Source: Catenovulum sp052056295
GTDB lineage: Bacteria; Pseudomonadota; Gammaproteobacteria; Enterobacterales; Alteromonadaceae
Direction of reading: 5' to 3'
Length of the DNA stretch: 64,000 nt
Assembly: GCF_052056295.1 (NCBI RefSeq)
Contig: NZ_CP182493.1
Span: 2,790,001 to 2,854,000, forward strand
The position numbers and the translations under genes are program-made. The notes under the pieces are model-generated. The model saw nothing but the letters and a program-made list of their open reading frames with translations. It searched no databases and was not told the DNA's origin. This document shows positions 49,796-58,150 of the stretch, in pieces; the stretch's first letter is position 1, and every line of letters starts with the position of its first letter.

Positions 49796-52075
49796 ATGGA
49801 AACCTTGGGCGCTATCGACCGCTAACTCGGCTAGCTTGTCGAGCAGTTCTTGAGAATCAACAAATTCGGCTGTTACTGCCATATTATTACTGTGGGCAAA
49901 AGCGACCAATAGTTTGACGATTTGTTCGGTTTTTTCATCCTTTAATAAACGTTGAATCAAGCTGCCATCAAGCTTTATTACGTCGGCATTTAAATCTAAC
50001 AAGTGACTAAAATTTGAATAACCTGTGCCAAAGTCGTCTATGGCTAAACTGCAACCTAAAGTTTTCACTTGTTGCACGAATTGTTTAACTAGCGCGTAGT
50101 TTTCTATGCCTTCGGTTTCAGTGATTTCTAAGGTTAAAAAATGCCCGGCAAGTGAGCTTTCAAGTTGCGCGACTAAATACTCTACCGTTGGTGCATGACC
50201 TATATCTTGCATGGTAAAGTTTATTGAAACTAGAACTTTGTATTGTTTAATACATAGGAGTGCGTGATCTATCATCTGTCGCGTTAATCTATGATATTGC
50301 TGCGTACGTTTAGCTATGTCGATAAATAAATTTGGCGTGATAACACCACCGTCTTCTTCGTGTATTCGCGCTAACATTTCATAACTTTTTATTTGACCAC
50401 TGCTAATATCGACAATCGGTTGATAATAAGCGACTAACCTATGTTCATTTAACGCAGATTTTAGTTTATTGACCCATTTGGCATTATGCGCTTGCTGTTG
50501 AACTTTCTGTTCATCTAATTGATACCAAGCAAAGCTTTGCTGTTGTCTACGGCCTCTTGCCATAGCCTCTCGTGCTTGTTCAATATATCGATCATCATTA
50601 ATTATTGTTGCACCTACAGATACAGTTAAAGTAACACCGCCGACTTCGGGCAACAACTCGGTTGATTCAAACTGTTCAATCAAATGGGTTAAATAGCGGG
50701 TAACTTGTTGTTGAGTATAAGTATGCGAAAACAACAAACCAAATTGATCCGCATTTAAGCGGTAAGCTTTGATTCGTTGGCTGCTCTTACTCATTAATAA
50801 ATCACCAGTGGCAACCAATAAACGGTTACCTATAGCTGTACCATAAAAATGGTTGAGAGACGAAAAGGCATTGATATTGATTAATGCAAAAGTTTCACCT
50901 GTGCTAACTACATCTTTGCTCAATGCTAAGCGGTTGGACAATTGGGTAAGGGGGTCTATGCTTTGTTGCACTATTAATTGATTGCGTTGTCTTACCATTA
51001 AATAAGAAAAAACCGTAATAAAAATAGTTAAAACAATAGATATTTGCCCTAACCAAAACAGTAGGTTTTGATGTGTTTCAAATATGGACTTTGGTTTGTT
51101 ATGCACAATTGCCCGAGCTATTACTGGGTGAGACACATTTAGCCCAAAACGTTTAATTTGGTTGTAATCCATATGCAATTGCGGCTGTAAATTATCAATA
51201 GTGCTAACTGTGGGGGCGCCACTGAGATACTGGTGAGCAAGGTGGGCTGCTTCAAAACCAAATTGTTCAGCAAATAAAAAACCGCCTAAAGCACCATCGA
51301 CATAATTCATTGAAACTAATATTGGTCGATTAAGCTGATTGCTTAGTGCACGTATTGTATCATTTACGTGGAGTATTTCGCCTGCAACATTCTTCAGTGA
51401 GCCAGCTGTGCCTAAAATAATTGGCCCTGGCTGCGCTTGTACAAAAAAGTCGACTATCTGGGCTAAATATTGTTTTTGCACATGTTTAATGGTTATCGAC
51501 TTATCTAGCTTTAATTGGTCAATTTGCTCACCGACGTATTGATCGGTAACACTGCCATCGCCAACATAATAAATTGTGCTGATATTTGGGTAGAGTTCGG
51601 ACAGAATTTTCACATATTCAGCAAAATAGGGTTTTTCATAAACGCCACTGACTTGCTGAAATGGGTAAGTTTTTAACAGCTCTGTATTACTAACGCCTGA
51701 AAACACTATAGGTGTATTGGAGAAAATTCTAGGTTTAAGACCCAAAACAAATTTGGCTGCATTATCATCTGTGACGTAAATTAAGTCAGGTTGGAATTTT
51801 TGATACTTAGCAACCAGATAGTTTTGAAACAATGTGATGTATTGGCTGCTAGGCTCTATACGTTTGGTGTCTAAATACTCACTCGAAAAACGTAAAGTTT
51901 GTTGGCCGTTTAACTTTTGTAGTTGTTTGGTAAAAGCTTGTTGCTGTTTGACTGTCCAATCAAAATCTTGACTGTACGAATGGACCATTAGTATGTGCGG
52001 AGGGTTCGTGTTGGCATGTGCCAAAGGCATATATATTACCAGCAGGCTCAATAATAAGCCTAACAACCACTGCAT
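49739..52075 (-). CDS. ABC-type sensor with degenerate GGDEF and EAL domains
   Basis: 778 residues predicted to turn over or sense cyclic di-GMP. A signal peptide (1-21) is followed by a periplasmic ABC substrate-binding-like domain (about 25-320) and one membrane segment (about 340-361). The GGDEF domain reads ADQF at ~442 instead of GGDEF, so it is very unlikely to be a cyclase. The EAL domain keeps YEML (Glu566), SINFTMQDI and DDFGTGYS (~680-687), but the last Glu motif is AEFVDSQE. Phosphodiesterase activity is plausible and the degenerate GGDEF may regulate it. The periplasmic ligand is unknown. Confidence 0.87.
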   Translation of the reverse strand: MQWLLGLLLSLLVIYMPLAHANTNPPHILMVHSYSQDFDWTVKQQQAFTKQLQKLNGQQTLRFSSEYLDTKRIEPSSQYITLFQNYLVAKYQKFQPDLIYVTDDNAAKFVLGLKPRIFSNTPIVFSGVSNTELLKTYPFQQVSGVYEKPYFAEYVKILSELYPNISTIYYVGDGSVTDQYVGEQIDQLKLDKSITIKHVQKQYLAQIVDFFVQAQPGPIILGTAGSLKNVAGEILHVNDTIRALSNQLNRPILVSMNYVDGALGGFLFAEQFGFEAAHLAHQYLSGAPTVSTIDNLQPQLHMDYNQIKRFGLNVSHPVIARAIVHNKPKSIFETHQNLLFWLGQISIVLTIFITVFSYLMVRQRNQLIVQQSIDPLTQLSNRLALSKDVVSTGETFALININAFSSLNHFYGTAIGNRLLVATGDLLMSKSSQRIKAYRLNADQFGLLFSHTYTQQQVTRYLTHLIEQFESTELLPEVGGVTLTVSVGATIINDDRYIEQAREAMARGRRQQQSFAWYQLDEQKVQQQAHNAKWVNKLKSALNEHRLVAYYQPIVDISSGQIKSYEMLARIHEEDGGVITPNLFIDIAKRTQQYHRLTRQMIDHALLCIKQYKVLVSINFTMQDIGHAPTVEYLVAQLESSLAGHFLTLEITETEGIENYALVKQFVQQVKTLGCSLAIDDFGTGYSNFSHLLDLNADVIKLDGSLIQRLLKDEKTEQIVKLLVAFAHSNNMAVTAEFVDSQELLDKLAELAVDSAQGFHLGKPAATIVSQFSAQVVN

Positions 52076-52164
52076 ACAGCCCCACCCAATTCAGCAAATA
52101 AAACAAGTTTATAACATTTGTGACGTTTTTGCGCTAGTTATGCAGAATTTAGGCTGTTTAAACA

Positions 52165-52201
52165 AAAAAACCGAAACTGAGTGACTCAAGTTTCGGTTTT
52201 T
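52165..52201. terminator. Strong bidirectional terminator after mdh
   Basis: AAAAACCGAAACT and AGTTTCGGTTTTT form a 13-bp stem, continued by GAGT/ACTC, with T-runs on both strands. It lies 24 bp after the mdh stop and upstream of the GGDEF/EAL gene, isolating the two. Confidence 0.85.
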
Positions 52202-52224
52202 GCAGATTTGGATTATGTCAGGGA

Positions 52225-53163
52225 TTATTCAGCTTGGCCGAACTCAACACCTTTTTCAATGTCACCTTTTAAAGTTGGTAACATGTCATCAAATGCTTTT
52301 TGTTCAAATGCACTGATAGAACCGAAGTCTAAAATAGCTTCTACACCGTCTTTACCTAATTTAACCGGTTGTGCGAAGAAAGGTGCATTTTCACCATTGC
52401 CTTGAACGTATGCACATTCAATCACTTCTTCACCTTGTAAACCTTTAATTAAAGATAAACCGAAACGAGCTGCAGCTTGACCCATAGATAGAGTTGCAGA
52501 ACCGCCACCCGCTTTAGCTTCAACAACTTCAGTACCTGCATTTTGGATACGAGTTGTTAAGCTTGCGATTTCTTCGTCAGTGAAAGAAACACCTTCAACT
52601 TGTGACAATAAAGGTAAAATAGTTACGCCAGAGTGACCACCAATTACATCAACTTTAACGTCTTGTGTTGATTTGCCTTTTGCTTCAGCGATGAAAGTTT
52701 CAGCGCGGATAACGTCAAGAGTAGTTACACCGAATAAACGCTTAGGATCGTAAACACCTGCTTTTTTCAATACTTCTGCTGCAATCGGCACAGTAGTATT
52801 TACTGGGTTAGTAATAATACCAACTAAAGCTTTAGGGCAAACATCAGCAACTTTTTGTGCTAATGATTTGATAATACCTGCGTTGATGTTAAATAAGTCA
52901 GCGCGATCCATACCTGGTTTACGTGCAACACCAGCAGAAATTAATACAACATCAGCACCTTCTAATGCAGGTGAACAGTCTTCACCAGCAAAACCTGTTA
53001 CTTCAACATCAGTTGGGATGTGGCTTAAATCTTTTGCAACACCTGGAGTTACAGGGGCAATATCATACAAACTTAACGCTGAACCCGCTGGTAAGTTTAA
53101 CTTTAACAATAGACCTAATGCTTGGCCGATACCACCAGCCGCACCAATAACTGCAACTTTCAT
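52225..53163 (-). CDS. mdh: Malate dehydrogenase
   Basis: NAD-dependent oxidation of malate to oxaloacetate in the TCA cycle. The ATG at 53163 (GGAG ribosome site) gives MKVAVIGAAGGIGQALGLLLK, the family start with the NAD loop. AGVARKPGMDRADLFNINAGI, LFGVTTLDVIRAETF (the substrate Asp and Arg region) and DVIGGHSGVTILPLLSQ (catalytic His) are diagnostic. Four extra in-frame codons lie upstream. 312 residues. It has its own strong terminator; no operon partner is apparent. Confidence 0.96.
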   Translation of the reverse strand: MKVAVIGAAGGIGQALGLLLKLNLPAGSALSLYDIAPVTPGVAKDLSHIPTDVEVTGFAGEDCSPALEGADVVLISAGVARKPGMDRADLFNINAGIIKSLAQKVADVCPKALVGIITNPVNTTVPIAAEVLKKAGVYDPKRLFGVTTLDVIRAETFIAEAKGKSTQDVKVDVIGGHSGVTILPLLSQVEGVSFTDEEIASLTTRIQNAGTEVVEAKAGGGSATLSMGQAAARFGLSLIKGLQGEEVIECAYVQGNGENAPFFAQPVKLGKDGVEAILDFGSISAFEQKAFDDMLPTLKGDIEKGVEFGQAE

Positions 53164-53300
53164 AATGTTCTCCATTTATTTGAGTGAGAAGACGTCAAAA
53201 TTTGCCAACAAAGATAAAAGATTGATAGACAAATGACAATTGCTGTCGGGAATTAAATCTATCAATCGTTTGTATAGTGACTATAGCAATGCCTGTTTTA

Positions 53301-53846
53301 TTATGATTTATTTTGGCTCAGGTGGGCAGTTAAATCGCCAATTTCTAACATAGGTGCTGCATCTAAGTGCTGAGCATCCATCATTTGCACAACACGCTGC
53401 AAAGATGACAGCATCATATGCTGCTCCCAATCTTTTAAGTCTCTAAATTGACGAACAAAATGTTCTTGCAAAGGTAATGGTGCTTCGCTTAATAATTCTA
53501 TACCAGCATCGGTTAAATACGCATGTACTTTACGTTTATCTTGGTTTGAACGCACTCGGTAAACCAGCTCGCGTTTTTCTAAACGATCAAGAATACTAGT
53601 AACTGTCGCTTGTGACAGGCTAATTTCATTGGCTATTTCGCCAATTGTCACTTCACCTTTTTCTTGAATCGCTCTCAATAGCAAAAGTTGTGGTGCAGTA
53701 ATGCCAGAGGTTTTAACCAGCTGTTTTGAGTGTAAGTCAGTTGCTCGTATCAGTCTACGTAATGTAATAAGCACTTCTTCAATAGGTTCAACTTGCGCCA
53801 AAGCATCTTCCATCAGTGATTTTGAGTTGTCATGTATTATAAACAT
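53301..53846 (-). CDS. MarR-family regulator, EctR/CosR-like
   Basis: 181 residues. The winged-helix core GEVTIGEIANEISLSQATVTSILDRLEKRELVYRVRSNQDKRKVHAYLTDAG has the MarR DxR wing, and dimer helices flank it. Its position beside an ectoine operon, and two palindromes of suitable form in the divergent promoter region, point to an osmotic repressor of the EctR1/CosR type. The identity is inferred from context. It is the second gene after cheW (10-nt gap) on the minus strand. A later Met (MEDALAQ) could be the start. Confidence 0.82.
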   Translation of the reverse strand: MFIIHDNSKSLMEDALAQVEPIEEVLITLRRLIRATDLHSKQLVKTSGITAPQLLLLRAIQEKGEVTIGEIANEISLSQATVTSILDRLEKRELVYRVRSNQDKRKVHAYLTDAGIELLSEAPLPLQEHFVRQFRDLKDWEQHMMLSSLQRVVQMMDAQHLDAAPMLEIGDLTAHLSQNKS

Positions 53847-53856
53847 AAATTACAGC

Positions 53857-54291
53857 TTATTCGACTTCTGGTAACTGTTGTGCGACAAGGTTTGCGAAGT
53901 CGACAACTATAGTTAGGTTATTGCCTTCGTTTATTGTGCCTGTTACCCAATTTGAAGTTTGTTTATCTCTAGCTTCAATGCTTGTATCTATTGACTCAGG
54001 GTCAAACTCAATAATGCTATCAACCTGATCGACAGTTACACCAATGCGCTCTTGACCAGTGTTTTCTATAATTAGAATATTGTTTTGTTGTGTAATATTT
54101 TTATCACAAAGTAATTTCTCACCGCTTAATATGGTAATAACTTCACCCCTGATACTTAATATGCCCTCCGCGAATTGATTTGAGCCGGGAAACGGATTGC
54201 ACGCTTCATATGGTATAACTTCCTTTATTTGTTGGATGTTACAGCAATATCGAGTTTCATTTATTAGAAAGGCTACCCATTTGTTCAACAT
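53857..54291 (-). CDS. CheW-like coupling protein
   Basis: 144 residues forming a single CheW domain: MLNKWVAFLINETRYCCNIQQIKEVIPY, then FAEGILSIRGEVITILSGEKLLC and GVTVDQVDSIIEFDPESI. This fold links chemoreceptors to the CheA kinase. A GAGG ribosome site precedes the ATG. No other chemotaxis gene is in the window, and it is first in a two-gene unit with the EctR-like regulator, divergent from ectA. It may act as a stand-alone adaptor. A CheV-type fusion is excluded because there is no receiver domain. Confidence 0.87.
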   Translation of the reverse strand: MLNKWVAFLINETRYCCNIQQIKEVIPYEACNPFPGSNQFAEGILSIRGEVITILSGEKLLCDKNITQQNNILIIENTGQERIGVTVDQVDSIIEFDPESIDTSIEARDKQTSNWVTGTINEGNNLTIVVDFANLVAQQLPEVE

Positions 54292-54330
54292 AAAACCTCA
54301 AATAAAAATTAACGCTGGATCTTATAAGAA

Positions 54331-54348
54331 TGTTTAGTGTACTATATA
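54331..54348. promoter_or_regulatory. Candidate EctR operator 1
   Basis: TGTTTAGT-GT-ACTATATA: two 8-bp half-sites with a 2-bp centre in the cheW/ectA intergenic region. It is almost identical to the site I recall being reported for EctR1 of a haloalkaliphilic methanotroph (TATTTAGT-GT-ACTATATA); that recollection should be verified. It overlaps likely promoter elements. Confidence 0.75.
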
Positions 54349-54354
54349 AAACAA

Positions 54355-54372
54355 TATTTAGACATCTAAATA
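54355..54372. promoter_or_regulatory. Candidate EctR operator 2
   Basis: TATTTAGA-CA-TCTAAATA is a perfect palindrome with the same 8+2+8 layout, extendable by two bases on each side. Its centre is 24 bp from that of operator 1. A MarR dimer could bind each. Confidence 0.65.
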
Positions 54373-54408
54373 TTTTAATTGTAAATAATTTGAGATAAAA
54401 CTTTCGAT

Positions 54409-54957
54409 ATGGATCGAGTTAATCAAAATTTGGGGCAACTGACGTTTCGTTGTCCAACAGCCAACGATGGCTATGCTGTAAACCAGCTAATTGCGGCTTG
54501 CCCGCCATTAGACACTAATTCTGTATATTGCAATTTGCTGCAGTGTACACACTTCAATGAAACCTGCGTGGTAGCAGAGCTTGACGGTGAGATTGTGGGC
54601 TGGATGTCTGCTTATATCAATCCGCAGAAAACAAGCACGATTTTTATTTGGCAAATGGCTGTTTCTGAAAAAGCCAGAGGTCAATCTTTAGCGTACAAAA
54701 TGTTAAATCATTTATTGTCACGAGTGGTATGCAGTGAAGTAACTCACGTTGAGACCACTATTACTAAAGATAATCAAGCTTCACGTTCGGTATTTCGTAA
54801 ATTGGCGAGTCAATTAAATACAGGCTGTGCTGAGTCTAGTTATTTTGTTCGTGATATCCATTTAGGCGGCAAACACGCAGACGAGTATTTATTCAAAATT
54901 GGGCCAATTTCTTCCAATGCTAAACGCATGATTAAAATTAAAGAGGAAAACTTATGA
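54409..54957 (+). CDS. ectA: L-2,4-diaminobutyrate acetyltransferase
   Basis: GNAT enzyme acetylating diaminobutyrate, the second step of ectoine synthesis. FRCPTANDGYAVNQLIAACPPLDTNSVYCNLLQCTHFNETC and IFIWQMAVSEKARGQSLAYKMLNHLL (acetyl-CoA loop) are characteristic of EctA. 182 residues. It is first of the operon and overlaps ectB by 4 nt (ATGA). Regulation by the adjacent operators is likely. Confidence 0.95.
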   Translation: MDRVNQNLGQLTFRCPTANDGYAVNQLIAACPPLDTNSVYCNLLQCTHFNETCVVAELDGEIVGWMSAYINPQKTSTIFIWQMAVSEKARGQSLAYKMLNHLLSRVVCSEVTHVETTITKDNQASRSVFRKLASQLNTGCAESSYFVRDIHLGGKHADEYLFKIGPISSNAKRMIKIKEENL

Positions 54958-56225
54958 GTATCTTTCAACAGATGGAATCTAACGTACAGTGTTATGCCAA
55001 TTCTTTTCCGGTTACTTTTAACCGCGCAAAAGGTGCGTATTTATACGACGAAGAAGGCAATGCTTACTTAGACTTTCTTGCTGGTGCTGGCTCATTAAAT
55101 TACGGTCACAATCAGGATGAGCTTAAGCAGGCGTTAGTTGATTATATTATGCAAGATGGTGTTGCACATGGTTTAGATATGCATACCAATGCCAAAGCGG
55201 CATTTATGCAAACTTTGCAAGACGTCATCTTAAAACCGCGTGGTTTGGACTATAAAGTTCAATTTACTGGACCTACTGGTGCCAATGCAGTTGAAGCTGC
55301 ACTTAAATTAGCGCGCAAAGTAACTGGCCGCACAAACGTAATTAGTTTTACCAATGGTTTCCATGGTGTGACTTTAGGTGCGGTAAGTGCTACAGGTAAT
55401 CAACACCACAGAGGTGGTGCGTCAATTCCACTATCTGGCGTAACCCGTATGCCTTTCTGTGGTTATTATGGTTACAACGCAGATACTTTGAAGATGATCG
55501 ACAAGCAATTGTCTGATCCATCAAGTGGTATCGATGCGCCTGCGGCATTTATTGTAGAAACAGTGCAAGGTGAAGGTGGTTTAAATATCGCGACACCTGA
55601 GTGGTTGTTAGGTTTACAAAAGCTAGCGAAAAAACACGGTGCATTGTTGATTGTTGATGACATTCAAGCTGGCTGTGGTCGTACCGGTAAATTCTTTAGT
55701 TTCGAAGAAGCAGGTTTAAAACCAGACATTGTTACATTGTCTAAATCTCTAAGTGGTTTTGGTTTGCCGCTAGCAATTGTTTTATTTAAACCAGAGCTAG
55801 ATGAATGGGCGCCGGGTGAGCACAACGGTACATTCCGTGGTAACAACCATGCATTTATTACTGCAAAAACTGCGTTAGAGACTTATTGGGCTGACCAAGA
55901 ATTTGAAAAAGAAATTCAACAAAAAGCTGAATTAGTCCGTAGTTACTTTCAATCTGTAGTCGATGAACTGGGTGTGACTCATGCGCGTTTGAAAGGCCGT
56001 GGTTTGATGCAAGGCATCGAATTTAGAACGGGTGAAATTGCTGATAGCATTACATCACGCGCATTCGAAAATGGTTTAATTATCGAAACTGCTGGTAATC
56101 AAGGCCAGGTAGTTAAGTGTTTTTGTCCATTAACTATTGAAATGCAAGACTTAGAAAAAGGTTTGCAAATTGTAGTTGAAGCCATTGCGGCAGAGTTTAA
56201 CACTAGCTTAAAAGCAGCTAGCTAA
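54954..56225 (+). CDS. ectB: L-2,4-diaminobutyrate transaminase
   Basis: PLP-dependent class III aminotransferase converting aspartate semialdehyde to diaminobutyrate with glutamate. GPTGANAVEAALKLARKVTGR is the PLP-phosphate loop. LLIVDDIQAGCGRTGKFFSFE holds the Asp contacting PLP, and TLSKSLSGFGLPLAIVL the Schiff-base Lys. 423 residues, of normal length. It is coupled to ectA, with ectC 20 nt downstream. Confidence 0.96.
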   Translation: MSIFQQMESNVQCYANSFPVTFNRAKGAYLYDEEGNAYLDFLAGAGSLNYGHNQDELKQALVDYIMQDGVAHGLDMHTNAKAAFMQTLQDVILKPRGLDYKVQFTGPTGANAVEAALKLARKVTGRTNVISFTNGFHGVTLGAVSATGNQHHRGGASIPLSGVTRMPFCGYYGYNADTLKMIDKQLSDPSSGIDAPAAFIVETVQGEGGLNIATPEWLLGLQKLAKKHGALLIVDDIQAGCGRTGKFFSFEEAGLKPDIVTLSKSLSGFGLPLAIVLFKPELDEWAPGEHNGTFRGNNHAFITAKTALETYWADQEFEKEIQQKAELVRSYFQSVVDELGVTHARLKGRGLMQGIEFRTGEIADSITSRAFENGLIIETAGNQGQVVKCFCPLTIEMQDLEKGLQIVVEAIAAEFNTSLKAAS

Positions 56226-56245
56226 GCTGATTTAGAGGATTAAAA

Positions 56246-56644
56246 ATGATAGTAAGAGATTTGGCTAAAGCTGAACAATCAGAACGCAAAATTGTCAGTG
56301 AAGGCTGGGATAGTACCCGGTTGATTTTGAAAGATGACAATATGGGTTTTTCTTTCCATATCACGACTATTTTTAAAGATGCAGAGTTACATTTGCATTA
56401 TCAAAATCACTTAGAGTCGGTTTATTGTGTTTCTGGTACTGGCTCAGTTGAAGATTTAGCAACAGGTGAAGTTCATCCAATTAAACCTGGGGTGATTTAT
56501 ATTTTAGACAAACACGACAAACACATCTTACGTGCCACTACTGAGATGAAAATGGCGTGTGTGTTTAATCCACCATTAAATGGTAAAGAAGTACATGACG
56601 AAACGGGTGCTTACCCGTTAGAAGCTGAAACTGTTAGCGATTAA
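56246..56644 (+). CDS. ectC: Ectoine synthase
   Basis: Cupin-fold enzyme closing the ring of N-acetyl-diaminobutyrate to ectoine. MIVRDLAKAEQSERKIVSEGWDSTRLILKDDNMGFSFHIT is the typical start. ELHLHYQNHLESVYCVSGTGSVEDL carries metal and substrate contacts, and YILDKHDKHILRATTEM the second cupin motif. 132 residues. No ectD (ectoine hydroxylase) follows. Confidence 0.96.
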   Translation: MIVRDLAKAEQSERKIVSEGWDSTRLILKDDNMGFSFHITTIFKDAELHLHYQNHLESVYCVSGTGSVEDLATGEVHPIKPGVIYILDKHDKHILRATTEMKMACVFNPPLNGKEVHDETGAYPLEAETVSD

Positions 56645-56658
56645 TTTTCCTCTCTGTT

Positions 56659-56680
56659 GTGCTGGCTGCCAGGCCAGCAC
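56659..56680 (+). terminator. Hairpin between ectC and ask
   Basis: GTGCTGGC and GCCAGCAC form a perfect 8-bp stem with loop TGCCAG, followed by CTTATCCCTTT. The T-run is weak, so it may only reduce read-through into the aspartokinase gene or protect the ectABC mRNA. Confidence 0.6.
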
Positions 56681-56721
56681 CTTATCCCTTTCGATTAATT
56701 AATTTGAATAGAGAATCAATA

Positions 56722-58149
56722 ATGCAGGTTTCAAATAACCATACAGTGGAAAAAATTGGCGGCACGTCAATGAGTCAGTACGATGCGGTGCGCGATAATA
56801 TTATCTTTAATCCGGCGCTGAAAAATCCGTATCAGAGAGTTTTTGTTGTATCTGCTTACGCAGGTATTACTAATTTATTATTAGAACATAAAAAAACCGC
56901 CGAGCCAGGCGTGTTTGGTCGCTTTGCTCAAGCGGAAGAAGATCAAAGTTGGATTGAAGCTTTTGCTTTGGTTAGACAAAAAATGCTTGATATCAACCAA
57001 GAGTTGTTTGGTGATGGTCAGTTAAAAGACAAAGCAGATAAGTTTATTTTACGCCGTTTAGATGATGCTGAGCGCGCGTTAGCAGACTTAAATAGCTTGT
57101 GTCAGCACGGTCACTTTGAATTAGATGATCATTTGGCGAAAGTACGTGAAATGTTAGCCAGTATTGGTGAAGCACACAGTGCGTGGAATATGGCACATCT
57201 TTTACAAAAAGAAGGTGTCAACGCGGTTTTTGTTGACCTAACGGGTTGGAATATCGACAAAGCGGTAGACATGGATGAGCTGATTAAAGATGCTTTTTTC
57301 TCGCTAGATTTACGCGAATGTTTGCCAATCGCAACCGGTTATTGTCATAGCGAAAAAGGTTTAATGGCAACTTTTGATCGTGGTTATAGCGAAATGACTT
57401 TCAGCCGTATTGCTGTGTTAACTAAAGCGCAAGAAGCGATTATTCATAAAGAATATCATTTAAGCAGCGCAGATCCTAAGCTGGTTGGTGAAGACAAGGT
57501 TGTGCCAATCGGTATGACCAACTATGATGTAGCTGACCAACTTGCTAATTTAGGGATGGAAGCTATTCACCCTAGAGCAGCAAAAGGCTTGCGTCAGTCG
57601 GAAATTTCGCTGCGAGTGAAAAATACTTTTGAGCCAGAACACAAAGGTACATTGATCACATCTACTTATGTCAGTGACAAACCAAAAGTGGAGATAGTTG
57701 CTGGCCGTCAGCAGGTTTACGCATTCGAATTGTTTGATCAAGATATGATGGGCCAAGTCAATAAATTTGATATTGAAACCCTAGCTTTGATCAACGAACT
57801 CAAAATTGAAATGGTTAGCAAAGACGTTACCGCTAATAGTATTACCCACTATTTAAGCTGTAACTTGAAAAAAGCTAAACGTTTATTGGTTTTACTAGAA
57901 AAGCAATTTCCAGAAGCTGAAATTAACTTGCGCAAGGTGTGTATTGTTTCTGCAATAGGCAGTGATATGCAAGAAGCCGGTATGTTAGCTAAAGCGGTTA
58001 AAGCAATCGCTGAACAAGGCATTAGCATTCAGGCTTTACATCAGTCGATGCGCCAAGTTGATATTCAATTTGTATTAGATGAATCGCACTTTGAACAAGC
58101 GATTATTGCTTTGCATCAACACTTGGTTGAAATACAACCAGAGGTTTAA
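56722..58149 (+). CDS. ask_ect: Ectoine-pathway aspartate kinase
   Basis: Specialised aspartokinase (Ask_Ect) feeding aspartyl phosphate to ectoine synthesis, typically less sensitive to threonine or lysine feedback. VEKIGGTSMSQYDAVRDN is the kinase start, VVSAYAGITNLLLEH follows, and FDRGYSEMTFSRIAVL is the active-site region. The C-terminal ACT-like domains (KVCIVSAIGSDMQEAGMLAKAVKAIAEQGISIQAL) are present. The ATG at 56722 fits the family; a longer frame starts at 56659 inside the hairpin. 475 residues. Confidence 0.93.
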   Translation: MQVSNNHTVEKIGGTSMSQYDAVRDNIIFNPALKNPYQRVFVVSAYAGITNLLLEHKKTAEPGVFGRFAQAEEDQSWIEAFALVRQKMLDINQELFGDGQLKDKADKFILRRLDDAERALADLNSLCQHGHFELDDHLAKVREMLASIGEAHSAWNMAHLLQKEGVNAVFVDLTGWNIDKAVDMDELIKDAFFSLDLRECLPIATGYCHSEKGLMATFDRGYSEMTFSRIAVLTKAQEAIIHKEYHLSSADPKLVGEDKVVPIGMTNYDVADQLANLGMEAIHPRAAKGLRQSEISLRVKNTFEPEHKGTLITSTYVSDKPKVEIVAGRQQVYAFELFDQDMMGQVNKFDIETLALINELKIEMVSKDVTANSITHYLSCNLKKAKRLLVLLEKQFPEAEINLRKVCIVSAIGSDMQEAGMLAKAVKAIAEQGISIQALHQSMRQVDIQFVLDESHFEQAIIALHQHLVEIQPEV

Positions 58150-58150
58150 C

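Noticed and set aside
56659..56721. Upstream start for the ectoine-pathway aspartate kinase
   Set aside because: It would place the first codons in a hairpin and add 21 residues not expected in the family; the ATG at 56722 fits better.
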